64,000 nucleotides of DNA from Tetracentron sinense (lineage: Eukaryota > Streptophyta > Magnoliopsida > Trochodendrales > Trochodendraceae): positions 20,653,250 to 20,717,249 of the forward strand of contig CM026570.1 of NCBI GenBank assembly GCA_015143295.1, read 5' to 3'. Below, piece after piece: positions 11,430 through 22,268 of the stretch. Position numbers and translations under genes: made by a program. Under the pieces are notes generated by a model. The model worked only from the letters and a program-made list of their open reading frames with translations. It ran no database searches and was not told where the DNA came from. Positions within the stretch are counted from its first letter, which is position 1. Every line of letters starts with the position of its first letter.

Positions 11430-13807
11430 AGGGGTAACTAGATAAACTTCATTATTGTAATATTGAAGTCTATCTAGTGGTCTAGAAAGTCTTTCAGACC
11501 TTCTCAATGGAATTGAATTAGAAGAGTTTATAGTTGAAGACTTAGGTTCATTTGGGATACTGGCTGTGTTGTCTTTCATCTCATGAAATTCAACATTTTT
11601 AAGAGGATCCATTTTTTCCTCCAAGAAGGTGGCATGATTCATAACAACAATTATTTGGTCTGCCTTGGAGTAGAAATAGAAACCCTTAGTTTCCTTTGGA
11701 TATCCTACAAAATTCCATTTTTCTGTTCTAGATTCCAACTCAGTAAGTTCGAGCTTGCGAACATACGTAGGACAACCCCATACCCTTAGATGTTGTGAAC
11801 TAGGTTTTCACCCAGTTCACAATTCATAGGGTGTAATCGGTATAGATTTAGCAGGAACCCGGTTCAGAATATAAATGACCGTTTGTAAAGCATACCCCCA
11901 AAGATAGGAAGGTACATCGGCATGGCTCATCATAGATCAAACCATATCTAATAAGGTCCGGTTTCTTCTTTCAGAAACACCATTCTGTTGAGGTGAGGCA
12001 GGACTTGACCATTGTGAGATAATCCCATTATCCCTTAAGTAATCCATAAAATCATTGGTGAGGTATTCACAACCTCGATCTGATCGAAGTGTCTTAATGG
12101 ATTTGTCTATTTGATTCTCAACTTCTAATCTGAATTTTTTGAACTTTTCAAAAGTAACAAATTTGTGTTGCATCGATCAAATAGACATATCCAAATCTAG
12201 AATAGTTATCGATAACTGTGACAAAATTCCGATATTGCCCTCGTGCAACAATATTAAATGGACCACATACATCACTATGTATGAGTCTGAACTTTTCTTC
12301 AGTTCTTCTTACCTTTATAGGGTAAGGCTTCTTGGTCATCTTCCCTTCGAGACATGACTCACAAGTAGGGAGTAGTTCTACCTTGAGAAGTTCAAGGGGA
12401 CCATCTTTTACCAACCTTTTGATCCTGTCAAGATTAATGTGACCAAGTCTCTTATGCCAAAGATAAGTTGACTCTGTGCAATGTCTCTTCATTCCAGACA
12501 TTCTAGATTATGAGGTATTGTCACTTTGCAGACTTTTAGTATTTACCAAAGGAAATATTAAATATAGACCATTGATAAGATTACCAGTAAATAAGACGAT
12601 TCCATCTTTCTTAATTTCAACTATTGAATTAAAAATGACTGAGAAACCACAATTTAAAAGTCTTGAAACTGAAATCAAATTCCTGTGTGCACTAGGCACA
12701 TAAAAACAATCATCTAAAACTAAAGTCTTTCCTAGAGGTAAATTAAGAGTAATTATGTCTATTGACTTGACTGCAACATTTGCACCGGAGCTAACTTTAA
12801 GTTTCTGCTCCTGTCTGGTCGGCTTTCTTGTTTCCTTGAATCCCTGCAAATAATTGCAAACATGTACTGTGGATCCAGAATCCACGCACTATGAATTAGG
12901 GGGATCATCCAGAAAGTTTGACTCAACAGTAATTAGTACTTCAAAACATCTCATACCTTAAGTACCGGTGCCTCCATTCTTAAGAGTTACGAGATAAGTC
13001 CTACAGTTCCTCTTCTAATGGCCTATCTTGCCACAGTGGTCCTTGCCTTTGTTATCCTTGCTAGCATCTCATGAAGAACCTTTGGTAACTTTTGCCATAC
13101 CCCTATTGTTTTTAAACTTTCCCTTACCCTTCTTCCTTTTCTTAAACTTTTTATTTCGCTTGGAGATATCAAGTTTATCGACAATTAAAGTTAATTTTAT
13201 ATTTTGTTGACTTTTTGATTAAATCTTCTGTAATCACCAGTGAGTTAATAAGCTCAATAAGTGGCATTTCACTCTTGTTCATGTTATAATTTAACACGAA
13301 CGTATTGAAGGACGAAGGGAGTGACTGCAGAACTGTATAAACTTGAGTGATGGCATCCATCTCTCCACCAAGAATTTCCAGTTCATTCAATAGGCTCATC
13401 ATCTTTATGATGTGCTCTCTGACTGGAGTTCCCTTAGCCATCTTGGTGTTAACAAGGGTTTTCAACTTTATTTTTCAAGCTGGAAGATTTTGATCATCAA
13501 ACATCTCATGTAGGTTTTGCAAAATGTCATATGCTTTATCCATATGTTCATACTAGCTTTGCAAAATGTTAGACATCGAAGCTAGAATGTATCACTTGGT
13601 CATCTGATTAGATCTCTCCCAATGCTCCAACTCAGCCTTTTGGGCTGGGGATGCATCATCAGGAATCTCGGGTTTAGGTGTCTTTAGACACAAGTCAAGG
13701 TTGTCTGCGGCAAATACAATTCTAATTTTTATTTTCCAGTCAACATAGTTTGTTCCAACTAACTTTCCATCCCTTAAAATTTCAGTTAGAGGGTGAAGGC
13801 CTGTCAT
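11430..13807 (-). pseudogene. Copia C gag-pol remains (gag, protease, integrase)
   Basis: Recognisable parts in minus-strand order: gag start near 13807 (LVGTNYVDWK, typical of plant copia gag) and more gag near 13465-13175; a K/R-rich zinc-knuckle region near 13140-12990; protease with DSGSTVHVC and the stretch LDDCFYVPSAHRNLISVS (12885-12508); integrase zinc-binding part LWHKRLGHIN...CESCLEGKM (12501 onward); integrase core SDRGCEYL and SPQQNGVSERRNR (12173-11937); the post-integrase region VGYPKETKGFYFY (11738-11430). A fossil; the pieces lie in several frames. Confidence 0.85.
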
Positions 13808-15401
13808 GATTTAATCAATTGAAAAAATAAAGATAGTATTGGGGATCTATTGAATTCATTTAATACTATTAGATTATGGGTCTATTTCTAATAGTATTGC
13901 CAATTTAGGAAGAATCAATTGGCATCGAATATCTAGTCACTGACTTTATGTAATCCCGCCTTTTGGTGCAATATCACATCACCTTGAATAGGCAAATAGA
14001 ATCTATCTTCTCCACTTTTACAGATCATATCATATAAATCTTGGAGCATTCGATCTACCTTTTGATTTAGAATGGATGTTATACTCACATTGTGGCGTTA
14101 TTGTATGACATCTCTTATTCATATGCCTACCTACCATGAACCTAATAATCACCTAACGAAAGCTCATGCTTTGGCATTATTGCTCCCACTATTTGTTTAT
14201 AAAGTTTTCACCATGTTTTCACATAGGTGAGAGGGATTGGCCTGACTTTGGCCTGTCAGCTTACTCTCACTCACCATTATAAGAGCACATAGTGTATGGA
14301 AGAAGATCATAATACTTAGAAACTTATCCCCAGTCTTATATACACATGATATATATTGGACAATTATTTCAACAGAATAATACATTAATAAACAACAGAT
14401 ATCATCTCATGATAAAACTAAACAAGAATAAACATTATATGAGATTAATCGCTATGGGTCAATAAAAATAAAATAAAATGCATGGATGCAAGAGAATGAG
14501 GAAAGAATAAAGGCAGCTCGCAAACTGCTTCATGATCCCTTCCTTTATCTTCTAATTGAAATTCTTATCTCAGCATCCTCCTCGCAGCAACTCCGGCTAA
14601 TGCATGATTCATAAATCAAATGGCATTAGGGAAACCAAATTTCCATTCGCCCTTTATAAGGGAAACCGAATGAATCTGTCCTTTACAAATTTTCCAAAAC
14701 CTACTATATATTTTTCTCTAATATGAATGCATGATATTCAATTTATCACAGATAATAAAATTTGACCCATAACTTTAATCTCATACAATTAAATGCAACA
14801 TGGTGATAGAGTATTTTTCCAATAATTTAAAAGATTAAAAAATTGATAACAATTATCAATTGGCTCGATTAAATCTATATCTCATATAGATCAAACTAGA
14901 AAATAATAAAACAATTATATTTTTCTACAAACAATTTTAATAAAAATTATTTCTAAAATTCGGATAGGATTTTCTTAAACCTCTATGATCTTTTATTCTT
15001 TTCTTGAATGCAAGATAATTTCTTGAATGCAAGATTCTTTCATAAAGATTGATTCTACTATATTCAAGATTTGTTATGATATTATTCAAGATTAAAATAA
15101 AAAATTAAGGTAAAATCATAAACATGATCTCCTCACAAATCTTAAAAGGTTTTAATAATAAAATTATTTGTTTCAAAAATTATTTAAAACACATACAAAA
15201 CTAGTTTTTAAAATTATTTAATTATTATTATTATCAAATTTTAATCAATAAATAATATATAAATAATTATTTATTTATTCATCTCATGAACAAATAAAAG
15301 AAAAACTACGAGCTTAAATAAATAAATAGAATTCATCTCATGAATTATTTTACTTATTTAATTATCCTTTAAAAAATGAAAAATGTACTCCTTAACTATG
15401 A
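13808..15401. other. Copia C leader, no gene
   Basis: AT-rich, about 1.6 kb between primer-binding site and gag. I see no coding or RNA gene here; it is taken as the untranslated leader of element C. Confidence 0.5.
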
Positions 15402-15413
15402 GCTCTGATACCA
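15402..15413 (-). promoter_or_regulatory. Primer-binding site of copia C (initiator tRNA-Met type)
   Basis: Minus strand TGGTATCAGAGC immediately after the LTR end. Confidence 0.85.
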
Positions 15414-17387
15414 CTTAAAGGGAATCCAGATAAAAAAATTTACCCAAAAAAATGAATCCTATAGATCTTTACACCATAGAAAACAAATAATATTAACTAC
15501 ATATTAAAAGATTACCTCGGTGAATGATGTTCACCGGTGAAGTACAAAAACAATGAAGCTTTAGAACTCTTTGTAGAGATTTCTCAAAGAAATATCTCAA
15601 ACTCAATTCTCTCTCTTCGCTACCTCAGCGAAGTTTTCGAATCTTCTCTTGGCATTTGAAGAATAAAGAGATGAACAAGATGATGAAGTAGACTTTCTAT
15701 CTCTAAAAAATCTTTAGGGTTCAAAACCCTAGCCTTCAAAAATCCCTTGGGCTCCCTCTTGAAGCTCACAAAAATCCTAGGAATGCTCTCCCCTTGAACT
15801 CACAAAATTCTTAGAAGAGTAATATTGAATATCTTGGTCTCCACGGTTTGGGTGTTGGATTTATATAGATGTGGATCTTATCCACATTTTTATTATTATC
15901 CTATAATGATAGTTATCCCTAAGAATTTTTAAATAATGAGCATCTTAGAAGGAGATAAGGATTAATATTTATCCTTATCTCTTTGTTTTTTGTCTTCCAA
16001 GTAAGGTATTCAATCCCATTAGATAAGGACTAATTAATTATCTACTAACCAAAAATCCCTTATTAATAGGGAAGATAAAGTGGATGCCCATCTAGGGATT
16101 CTATCCCATGGGCTTGGGCCCACCAATAAGGTCCATCTTAATGGTCTTTTATGGATATGGGTCAAACCCATATCCCCTTATATATGGTTAATTAAATAAT
16201 AATTATTATTACCCTTTAATTTAGATTAACATTTAATCTAAACTATAGATTAACATTTAATCTATACTATAGATTAACATTTAATCTATTAATTATAGAT
16301 TAATAGTTTGTGCTTGTATTTCTTTCATGAGCATCTCCATAAATTGCTTTGAGAGATTCTAACCCTAGCTTACCCAGTGTTATCCCACTGATCCTTTAAT
16401 AGGAATGACACCAGAATTGCAAGTGACGTGAGATATCCATGTTGCAATTGAATCCCAGTGAAAGGATCCCATCACATGAACTTTTTAATTCGATTGATCT
16501 TCCAATAATATTATCCCTAATAGGCCTTCGAGATTAATATATTATCTAACTCATAGCCTATTGTATATCATCCGGGTTTCCAAGACTTTTGATTAAGCCA
16601 TGAGAAACTATTTATCAAGTTAAAATATTTTGAATTTTTTTTTTATTAAGTATAATATATTTTATTGAAAATATATTTCAAAATTATTTGATTTCAAAAT
16701 CCCCTACGCAGGATTTAAAACTTAATCGACTGTCTTACCCGGAACTTGGATAATCTCTCAATTTAATGAGCATGGATTTCTTGTTTGAAATACATCATTA
16801 CTCGAACAGCTTTTTGATTTTTCAACTGTCACCATATTGTAGTCCCTCAAGTAGAGAGTACTTAGGTGCAATCAAAACAATCAAATCACTGCTCAGTTAT
16901 AAATGAACTCATCAGATCTAAGGATCATCAAAACAGTTCAATGCGAACGATAAACTAACTATCTGATAGTATGTTTATGCAAGAGGTCTCTCATTGCATG
17001 CAATCAGTCAGTATACATTTAAGCACCCATATGCTGATGTGTAGTCTGCACTACAATAATTTGAGATAAAATTACATCTCAACCATTGAGAATATCTTAA
17101 TATTGTGGTAGCCATATAAGTGAAGTGTCCAGTTTTACCCATAGTTGTGACTCTATAAGGTATAAGGAATTGGAAAGCTATATCTGCTTATGATAGTCCA
17201 ATACCTATCACATAACTTTCCTACAATATATCCTAGGGACCTTTATCGATATCTCATATCGTATAGATCATCTCATGATCTTGGTCAATTACCCATAATT
17301 AATTCACAATAGATAAAGAAAATGTCTTTATTAATCTAATCAATAAGAATCTTACAATCTAAATGACTTTTCAGGGCATAATGTCTA
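15414..17387 (-). repeat. 5' LTR of copia C (about 1.97 kb)
   Basis: Minus strand begins TAGACATTATGCCCTGAAAAG and ends ...TTCCCTTTAAG before the primer-binding site. The start resembles that of the A/B LTR (T.GGACAT.ATGCCCT.AAAAG), but the rest differs, so it is a separate family. No partner LTR was found in the window. Ends are set by the primer site and by similarity to the A/B start, and may be off by a few bases. Confidence 0.7.
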
Positions 17388-18014
17388 ATATGATTAGTTG
17401 GGAAAAGAGGAGATTTGGTGGGTAAATGGAAATGATGTATTTAAAGAAGGAAGAGGGAGTCTTGGGAGGATGTTTCATGTTTTGGGAAAGTGGGACCGTG
17501 GGAGGGGAACCGACTGGGGTGATGAGACGTATGAAGAGAGAGATATATTAAGGACTTTTTCAGGGAGAGAGTTTACATTTTGACGGGAGAGATTTCTTGG
17601 GAATGGCCAAGAAACACGGGTGGGTCCACAGATTTATTGGAAGGAAGGGGAATAGAAGTGGACCCCACTTATTTAGCTTAGTTTAAGGGGGAGAAAGACT
17701 TTGAAAGAGTGCCACATAAGCGATGACTTATAGGAGCAGATAGACTGGGGTTTCTTGGAAAAATGAGAGAGGGTTAATAGAGAGAAGTTGAGTATGAAAT
17801 GGTGAGTCTTTGGAAATCCTCCAAGGATATGAAATGACTATTTGCAAAGATTTTTTTTTTTTTATATAGCAATTAATGGAGAGAAGTTGAGTGGATGGCG
17901 TGGCAGACAAAAGGAGAAAAAGGAAGGCAAAGAAGGATGCTATATAGGCATCCTATTTCTTTTGTATATAGTATAATATGTTCTTTAGCGCCTAAGAAAA
18001 ATTCGTCACTCCTC
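17388..18014. other. Unassigned stretch, no supported gene
   Basis: Purine-rich plus strand (AGAGAGAGA, GGGAAAGTGGGACC). A 61-codon open frame at 17398-17583 resembles no family I know and is not claimed. It leads into the tandem repeat upstream of the OMT array. Confidence 0.3.
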
Positions 18015-18297
18015 GAAATGAGCACTCTACTTGAGAAACCGATCATGTCGTAGGAGAGATGAGACATGGTCCTCCACTCTACTTGAGAGCACCGATCACG
18101 TCTTGGTTCTCCACTCTACTTGAGAGAGTCCTCCACTCTACTTGAGAGAACCTATCACGTCGTAGGAGAGATGAGACATGGTCCTCCACTCTACTTGAGA
18201 GCACCCACTCTACTTGAGAGAGTCCTCCACTCTACTTCGTAGATGAGATGAGACATGGTCCTCCACTCTACTTGAGAGAACCGATCATGTCGTTTGA
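18015..18297. repeat. Irregular tandem repeat 5' of OMT copy 1
   Basis: The core CTCCACTCTACTTGAGAG recurs about nine times, alternating with GATCACGTCGTAGGAGAGAT and GAGACATGGT blocks, in mixed order. Unit lengths vary (about 30-75 bp), so copies were shuffled after amplification. It contains ATCACGTCG sites but nothing shows a regulatory role. Confidence 0.85.
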
Positions 18298-18299
18298 GA

Positions 18300-18917
18300 A
18301 TTAAAGGGGCAAATTTTTAAAAGACACATATGAGAAAGAGACCTATGAAACCGTTGGGCATTAATGGGTCTCAAGACATATAGTTAAGGGGATCGGGTTT
18401 GGTCATGCTGTCGCAACACCAAAACTGTCCTGAGTGGGCTTTGCACATGTGGCGATAAAAAAAAAAGGGAAAAAAGTCAAAATATAGGGAAGAAAATGAA
18501 ATGACTTCTTCCCTTTTTATCACCACATGTTAGATACTGAACATAAGCAAGATGGTTTTGATCTTACTAGAGGAAGACCAAATCAGATCCCATAGTTAAG
18601 GGATGCACATGAACGTTTGGGTTCATGTCACTATATCACGACCACTGGTTTTCTTGACTCTCCAACAAAATTTAATAAGAGTAAAACCTCATTAATAAAT
18701 TCATTTATTTTTTATATTAAATAAAGTCAAACTCAACGTGTTAGGGGATCAAATCGTCTATGTTCTTCCCGAGGCCGTTGGTGTGACTGTTTGAAGGTCA
18801 GAATTCACGATCCAAAAGAGGGGGAAGAAAAAGGATCACTTCCACCAGCTCCTATTTTTGAATTCTTATATATTGGGAGATTTTCGAGTAGCAGTGGAAA
18901 GAGTTAGATAGCTTCTC
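18300..18917 (+). promoter_or_regulatory. Upstream region and core promoter of OMT copy 1
   Basis: The region shares blocks with the upstream DNA of copy 3 (25410 on) and with 63070-64000, including ATTAATGGGTCTCAAGA, GGGATGCACATGAACGTTT and ACTATATCACGACCA. A TATA box (TATATATT, 18867-18874) stands 51 bp before the ATG at 18918, within the block GATTCACGATCCAAAAGAG ... CACTTCCACC ... TTGAATTCTTATATATTGGG shared by all copies. One copy of this core is present here. A MITE (18443-18531) is inserted in it. Confidence 0.7.
18443..18531. mobile_element. Short foldback MITE upstream of OMT copy 1
   Basis: The arms ACATGTGGCGATAAAAA and TTTTTATCACCACATGT form a near-perfect inverted repeat around about 50 bp. 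The reverse complement matches 25912-26022 (TGATAAAAA.GGGA...GAAGT, CATTTCATTTTCT.CCC, ATTTTGACTT), so the same family sits in the upstream DNA of copies 1 and 3 in opposite orientation. Confidence 0.75.
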
Positions 18918-20193
18918 ATGGCTCTTGTTAAGGTAGAAAATGTTGATGAGTTGTTGAAAGCTCAAGCTCATGTATTGAATCAAAGCGTCAACTTCATCAA
19001 TTCCATGTCCCTCAAATGTGCCGTTCAGCTAGGCATACCAGACATTATCCACCACCATGGCCGACTCATTACTCTCTCTGAATTGGTCACAGCCCTTGCC
19101 ATCCCTTCAAATAAATCCGATAATCTCCGCCGCCTCATGCGTCTATTGGTGCACTCTGGTTTCATCTATAGAGACAAAAATGGAACCCGAATCTTGTAAC
19201 ACCATTTCACTTTTTGAGTGACTGGTTTAGAGAGGCTGGAACCCACGGCCAAGGCCTTTAAGATAGCACACGGCACAACCTTATGGGATTTTGCTAACCA
19301 ACATACCAAGTTTAACGACAATTTCAATGAAGCCATGGCTAGTGACACTCGCTTGTTGATGAGCGTAGTTAAAGAATATGGTGAGGTTTTTCAGGGTTTG
19401 AAGTCGTTGGTCGATGTTGGAGGCGGCACTGGTACTACAATAAGGATGATCAGTGAGGCTTTCCTACAGGTGAAATGCACCATCCTTGAACTTTCTCACG
19501 TCGTGGCAGCCATGCCGGAGAGCACGACAGTAGAATCAGTCGGAGGCGACATGTTTGAGTCCATCCCTTAAGGGAATCCCATTTTGCTCAAGGTATTTGC
19601 TTCATTGATGTGTTCTCTAAGGATCCCTTCTTGTTGAGACTTAAAAGCTTAACACTTTGCACTTGGTAATATTAGTTATATTAAATTTGAGTCATTTTAT
19701 GGTTTTTAACGGGATTAATTCTTAACATCATAAAATTCCAAGTGTGACCATTTTTTGTAATATTTGAAATCATTCATTTTATTGCATTTAAAATCTCAAA
19801 TTGCAACCTAATAGATGAAAAATATCTATACATTTAGTTCTCAACAAAAATGTATATTGCCTGGTGTCAAAAATTGCAAAGTGCCAGACTTCACAAGTCT
19901 CTACAAATGAACGGACCTAATTCAAAATGCATCTGTGCTACATATAATCATATTTTAAAAATTATTTATTAGAATTAAAAATAACTTTCTAAAGATTTTA
20001 ATTACAATATTAGTTTTACCTATAAATTGAATTTTATTTTCATATTATGAAATAAACTTTTATTTTTACATTCGTTTGTTAGAATGACAATAATGTGTGA
20101 CAATTTACTACTATTGGGAACACATAGCTTATTAGTAGCAAAATTTCATTCAAGATTTTATTCATTAAACGAACCTTGTTTTTATATTAAAAC

Positions 20194-20227
<34 letters not shown>
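20194..20227. repeat. (AC)n(AT)n microsatellite in the copy 1 intron
   Basis: An ACACAC run passes directly into ATATAT. The flanks CTATTGGGAAC (about 20113) and GTTCCCAATAG (about 20229) are inverted copies, so the pair may mark the ends of another small foldback insertion. Confidence 0.85.
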
Positions 20228-20476
20228 GGTTCCCAATAGTGCCACTCACCAGAACTTATAGGGAGTGACCCTTCTAGAATTGTGTCATATGACATGTTCA
20301 TAGGGAATTTGACCGTTTGATATTAAGATGGATACCGATGAGAGACACGTGACAAAAAAAAATATGCCAAGATGGGTATCTAGAAACACATGACAAAAAA
20401 ATCAGGATCCAAGAATTGACAGAATATGCTTTGATATTAGGTAAATACTATTGAGACCGCAAGCTTTGATATTAGG

Positions 20477-20619
20477 TAAATGTTATTGAGACCGCAAAGG
20501 GCCGAGACCACACTCAGACGTGCATCAAATGCACGGTTCTCAATAATGAAATTTTAAGATCAGTGCATGTGATGGACAGTCTCGATTGGGTCTCGGCCCT
20601 TTACGGTCTCAGTAGCAAA
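20477..20619. mobile_element. Foldback MITE in the copy 1 intron
   Basis: Arms of about 30 bp: ATTGAGACCGCAAAGGGCCG on the left and its near complement CGGCCCTTTACGGTCTCAGT on the right. A partial duplicate of the left arm, with its flank GCTTTGATATTAGGTAAAT, lies just upstream (20429-20465). Same family as 25465-25633 (TGCTA(C/T)TGA.ACCG ends). Confidence 0.8.
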
Positions 20620-21435
20620 GTCCTTGATATTATATTGACCACCATTGGTATTAACTTAACTCCCTGACAAATCCGAGATATAGAAATTATATCCTTTGAT
20701 AATATATTGACCAACTCCATTATCTTAACTCCCCACGTGTGCATGCCGGCAAGTGCTCCCTGGTTGCGGTCCGTCCGAACTGCCTAAGGATGTGGTGCAT
20801 CTGATTTAGGATCTTCTCTGGTTGGGGCAGATAAAATAATGTGGCCCGGCTTATCCAACTCACCACGTGTCCTTTTTAAATGTGGTTAAGATTTACTAAC
20901 CTTTAGAACTAAAGAATCGATCTAACCTTATTTTTAAAAAAAATTGCCACCAGAGTTAAAACTTCTTAACCAGAGTTAAAGGGTGTTAGAGGCTATGCCA
21001 GAGCATTTTATTCTAGCCCAAAACTAGAATAATTCCGGCCTCAGATGCGTCTTGCATTCTCCGGCTCATTTAAGTTTGTGTCTTCTGTTGTATTCAATGG
21101 TAGTTTAGATTTTTCTGAAAATTTGTTAGTGGATTTTACACAATTAGGGTGATGAGGATTGCGTGAAGATACTAAAACGATGCAAGGAAGCTATTCCTTC
21201 GAAAGAAAATGGTGGAAAGGTGATAATAATGGACATTGTTGTGAAGGAAGATGACGAGGGAGAGCACGAGCTGAATGAGATCCAGCTTTGTGTTGATGTG
21301 ATAATGATGGTGAAATTTAGGAGCAAGGAGCGCAACGAACGTGAATGGCAGAAAATCTTCGATGATGTAGGTTTCACTGAATATAAGATCAAACCTGTCT
21401 TAGGCATTCGATCCATCATACAAGTTTATCCATGA

Positions 21436-22023
21436 TTATTTTGATGTTTTATGAAGATTCAACCATTGTGGTCCAACTGCAATAGAAATGATAAGAAGTG
21501 GGTGATTATGGTTAAAACAATGCTTTAACCCGTTCCAAAGCAATAGGTAAAAACAGCGCAAGTGTAATATTTTGCAAGAGATTTGATTTTAAAGGGATCA
21601 TCACCCTAGCCTTCTTATCATGAATCATATTGGAAGGAGTAAAAAAAAATAGCCATTGGGCTCGTCATTGATCCATTACAGCCTCAGTGAGACTCTGAAC
21701 ATAGCGAAACAAAATATTATCAGATCGGGACTGTAAATCCAAAATACCCTTCTCAATTGAAGTCTCCAGGACCCAGAACTCGCAAAAAAATATATATATT
21801 TATTCTCGGAGCTCTCAAACTCGTATACATCTTGCTGGATCGGGAGATCGCATCTCCTCCAAGCAAGAATACAAAAGAGAAAGAGGATCCAAGGCTATCT
21901 TAACTGCTTCTCTAAGCAGCATCTACGAAACCATATTATTAATTGGGTGCTCCATTCTATATATTCGGTATAGTATACACTTGGATTCTGTTTGCATTCA
22001 GAGTTTGGATATTAGCTTATTAG
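21436..22023. other. Intergenic DNA between OMT copies 1 and 2
   Basis: No gene. The first part (to about 21660) continues homologous to DNA downstream of copy 2 (25189-25440), including ATGTTTTATGAAGATTCA and GGGTGATTATGGTTAAAACAATGC, so it is the conserved 3' flank of the duplicated unit. The rest is unremarkable. Confidence 0.6.
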
Positions 22024-22268
22024 GTGGGAGTTTTTTTAACTTTTAGTCTGGATCACATGTATGAAAAAAGAAAAGGTAGAAAACAAAAGTCTGGAGTGGC
22101 ATACATAGATTCACGATCCAAGAGAGAAAAAAAAAAGGATCCCTTCCACCCACTCCTGTTTTTAAGTTCTTATATAGTGGGAGGTTTTCGAGTCCACTCC
22201 TACTTTTGAATTCTTATATAATGGGAGATTTTCGATTAACATTGGAAGTAAGAGCAAGATCGTCTCTC
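22024..22268 (+). promoter_or_regulatory. Core promoter of OMT copy 2, duplicated
   Basis: Two TATA-bearing units in tandem: TATATAG at 22171-22177 and TATATAAT at 22215-22222, each preceded by (C)CACTCCT.(T)TTTT(G)AA(G/T)TTC and followed by TGGGAG(G/A)TTTTCGA. The second lies 54 bp before the ATG at 22269. The single-unit arrangement of copy 1 is the likely ancestor. An in-frame ATG at 22206 lies upstream of the TATA box, so the start at 22269 is preferred. Confidence 0.75.

Larger units (their letters stand above)
11430..17387 (-). mobile_element. Ty1/copia element C: 5' LTR, leader, gag and part of pol; broken
   Basis: On the minus strand: 5' LTR (17387-15414), primer-binding site (15413-15402), leader (15401-13808), gag, protease and integrase remains (13807 to about 11430). 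The reverse transcriptase, RNase H and matching 3' LTR are not present; the LTR of element A abuts instead. It is broken, with roughly half a dozen or more breaks in the coding part, so an old copy. Superfamily is secure from the domain order (integrase before where RT would be); lineage not assigned. Confidence 0.85.
18918..21435 (+). pseudogene. Class II plant O-methyltransferase, copy 1 (pseudogene)
   Basis: Exon 1 runs 18918-19592, the intron 19593-21129 (donor AAG|GTATTTGC, acceptor TTGTTAG|TGG) and exon 2 21130-21435. Intact family members methylate a phenolic hydroxyl with S-adenosyl-methionine in the cytosol. The start MALVKVENVDELLKAQ matches copies 2 and 3. Against them exon 1 has lost about 94 bp after DKNG (near 19187-19190), which shifts the frame and ends the protein after 93 residues. 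A downstream open frame (19218-19571) still shows EAMASDTRLLMSV and LVDVGGGTGTT. There is also a stop after DMFESIP, and in exon 2 TAG replaces the Trp codon of WILHNW. Product: no working enzyme. The intron holds an AC/AT microsatellite and a MITE. Exon 2 is still close to copy 2, so loss of function is probably fairly recent. Confidence 0.92.

Noticed and set aside
17398-17583. 61-codon open frame
   Set aside because: No known family, no homologous frame elsewhere in the window, low-complexity purine-rich context.
22206-22268. Upstream in-frame ATG of OMT copy 2 (MNSYIMGDFRLTLEV...)
   Set aside because: It lies upstream of the TATA box, is not conserved in copies 1 and 3, and would add a non-family N-terminus.
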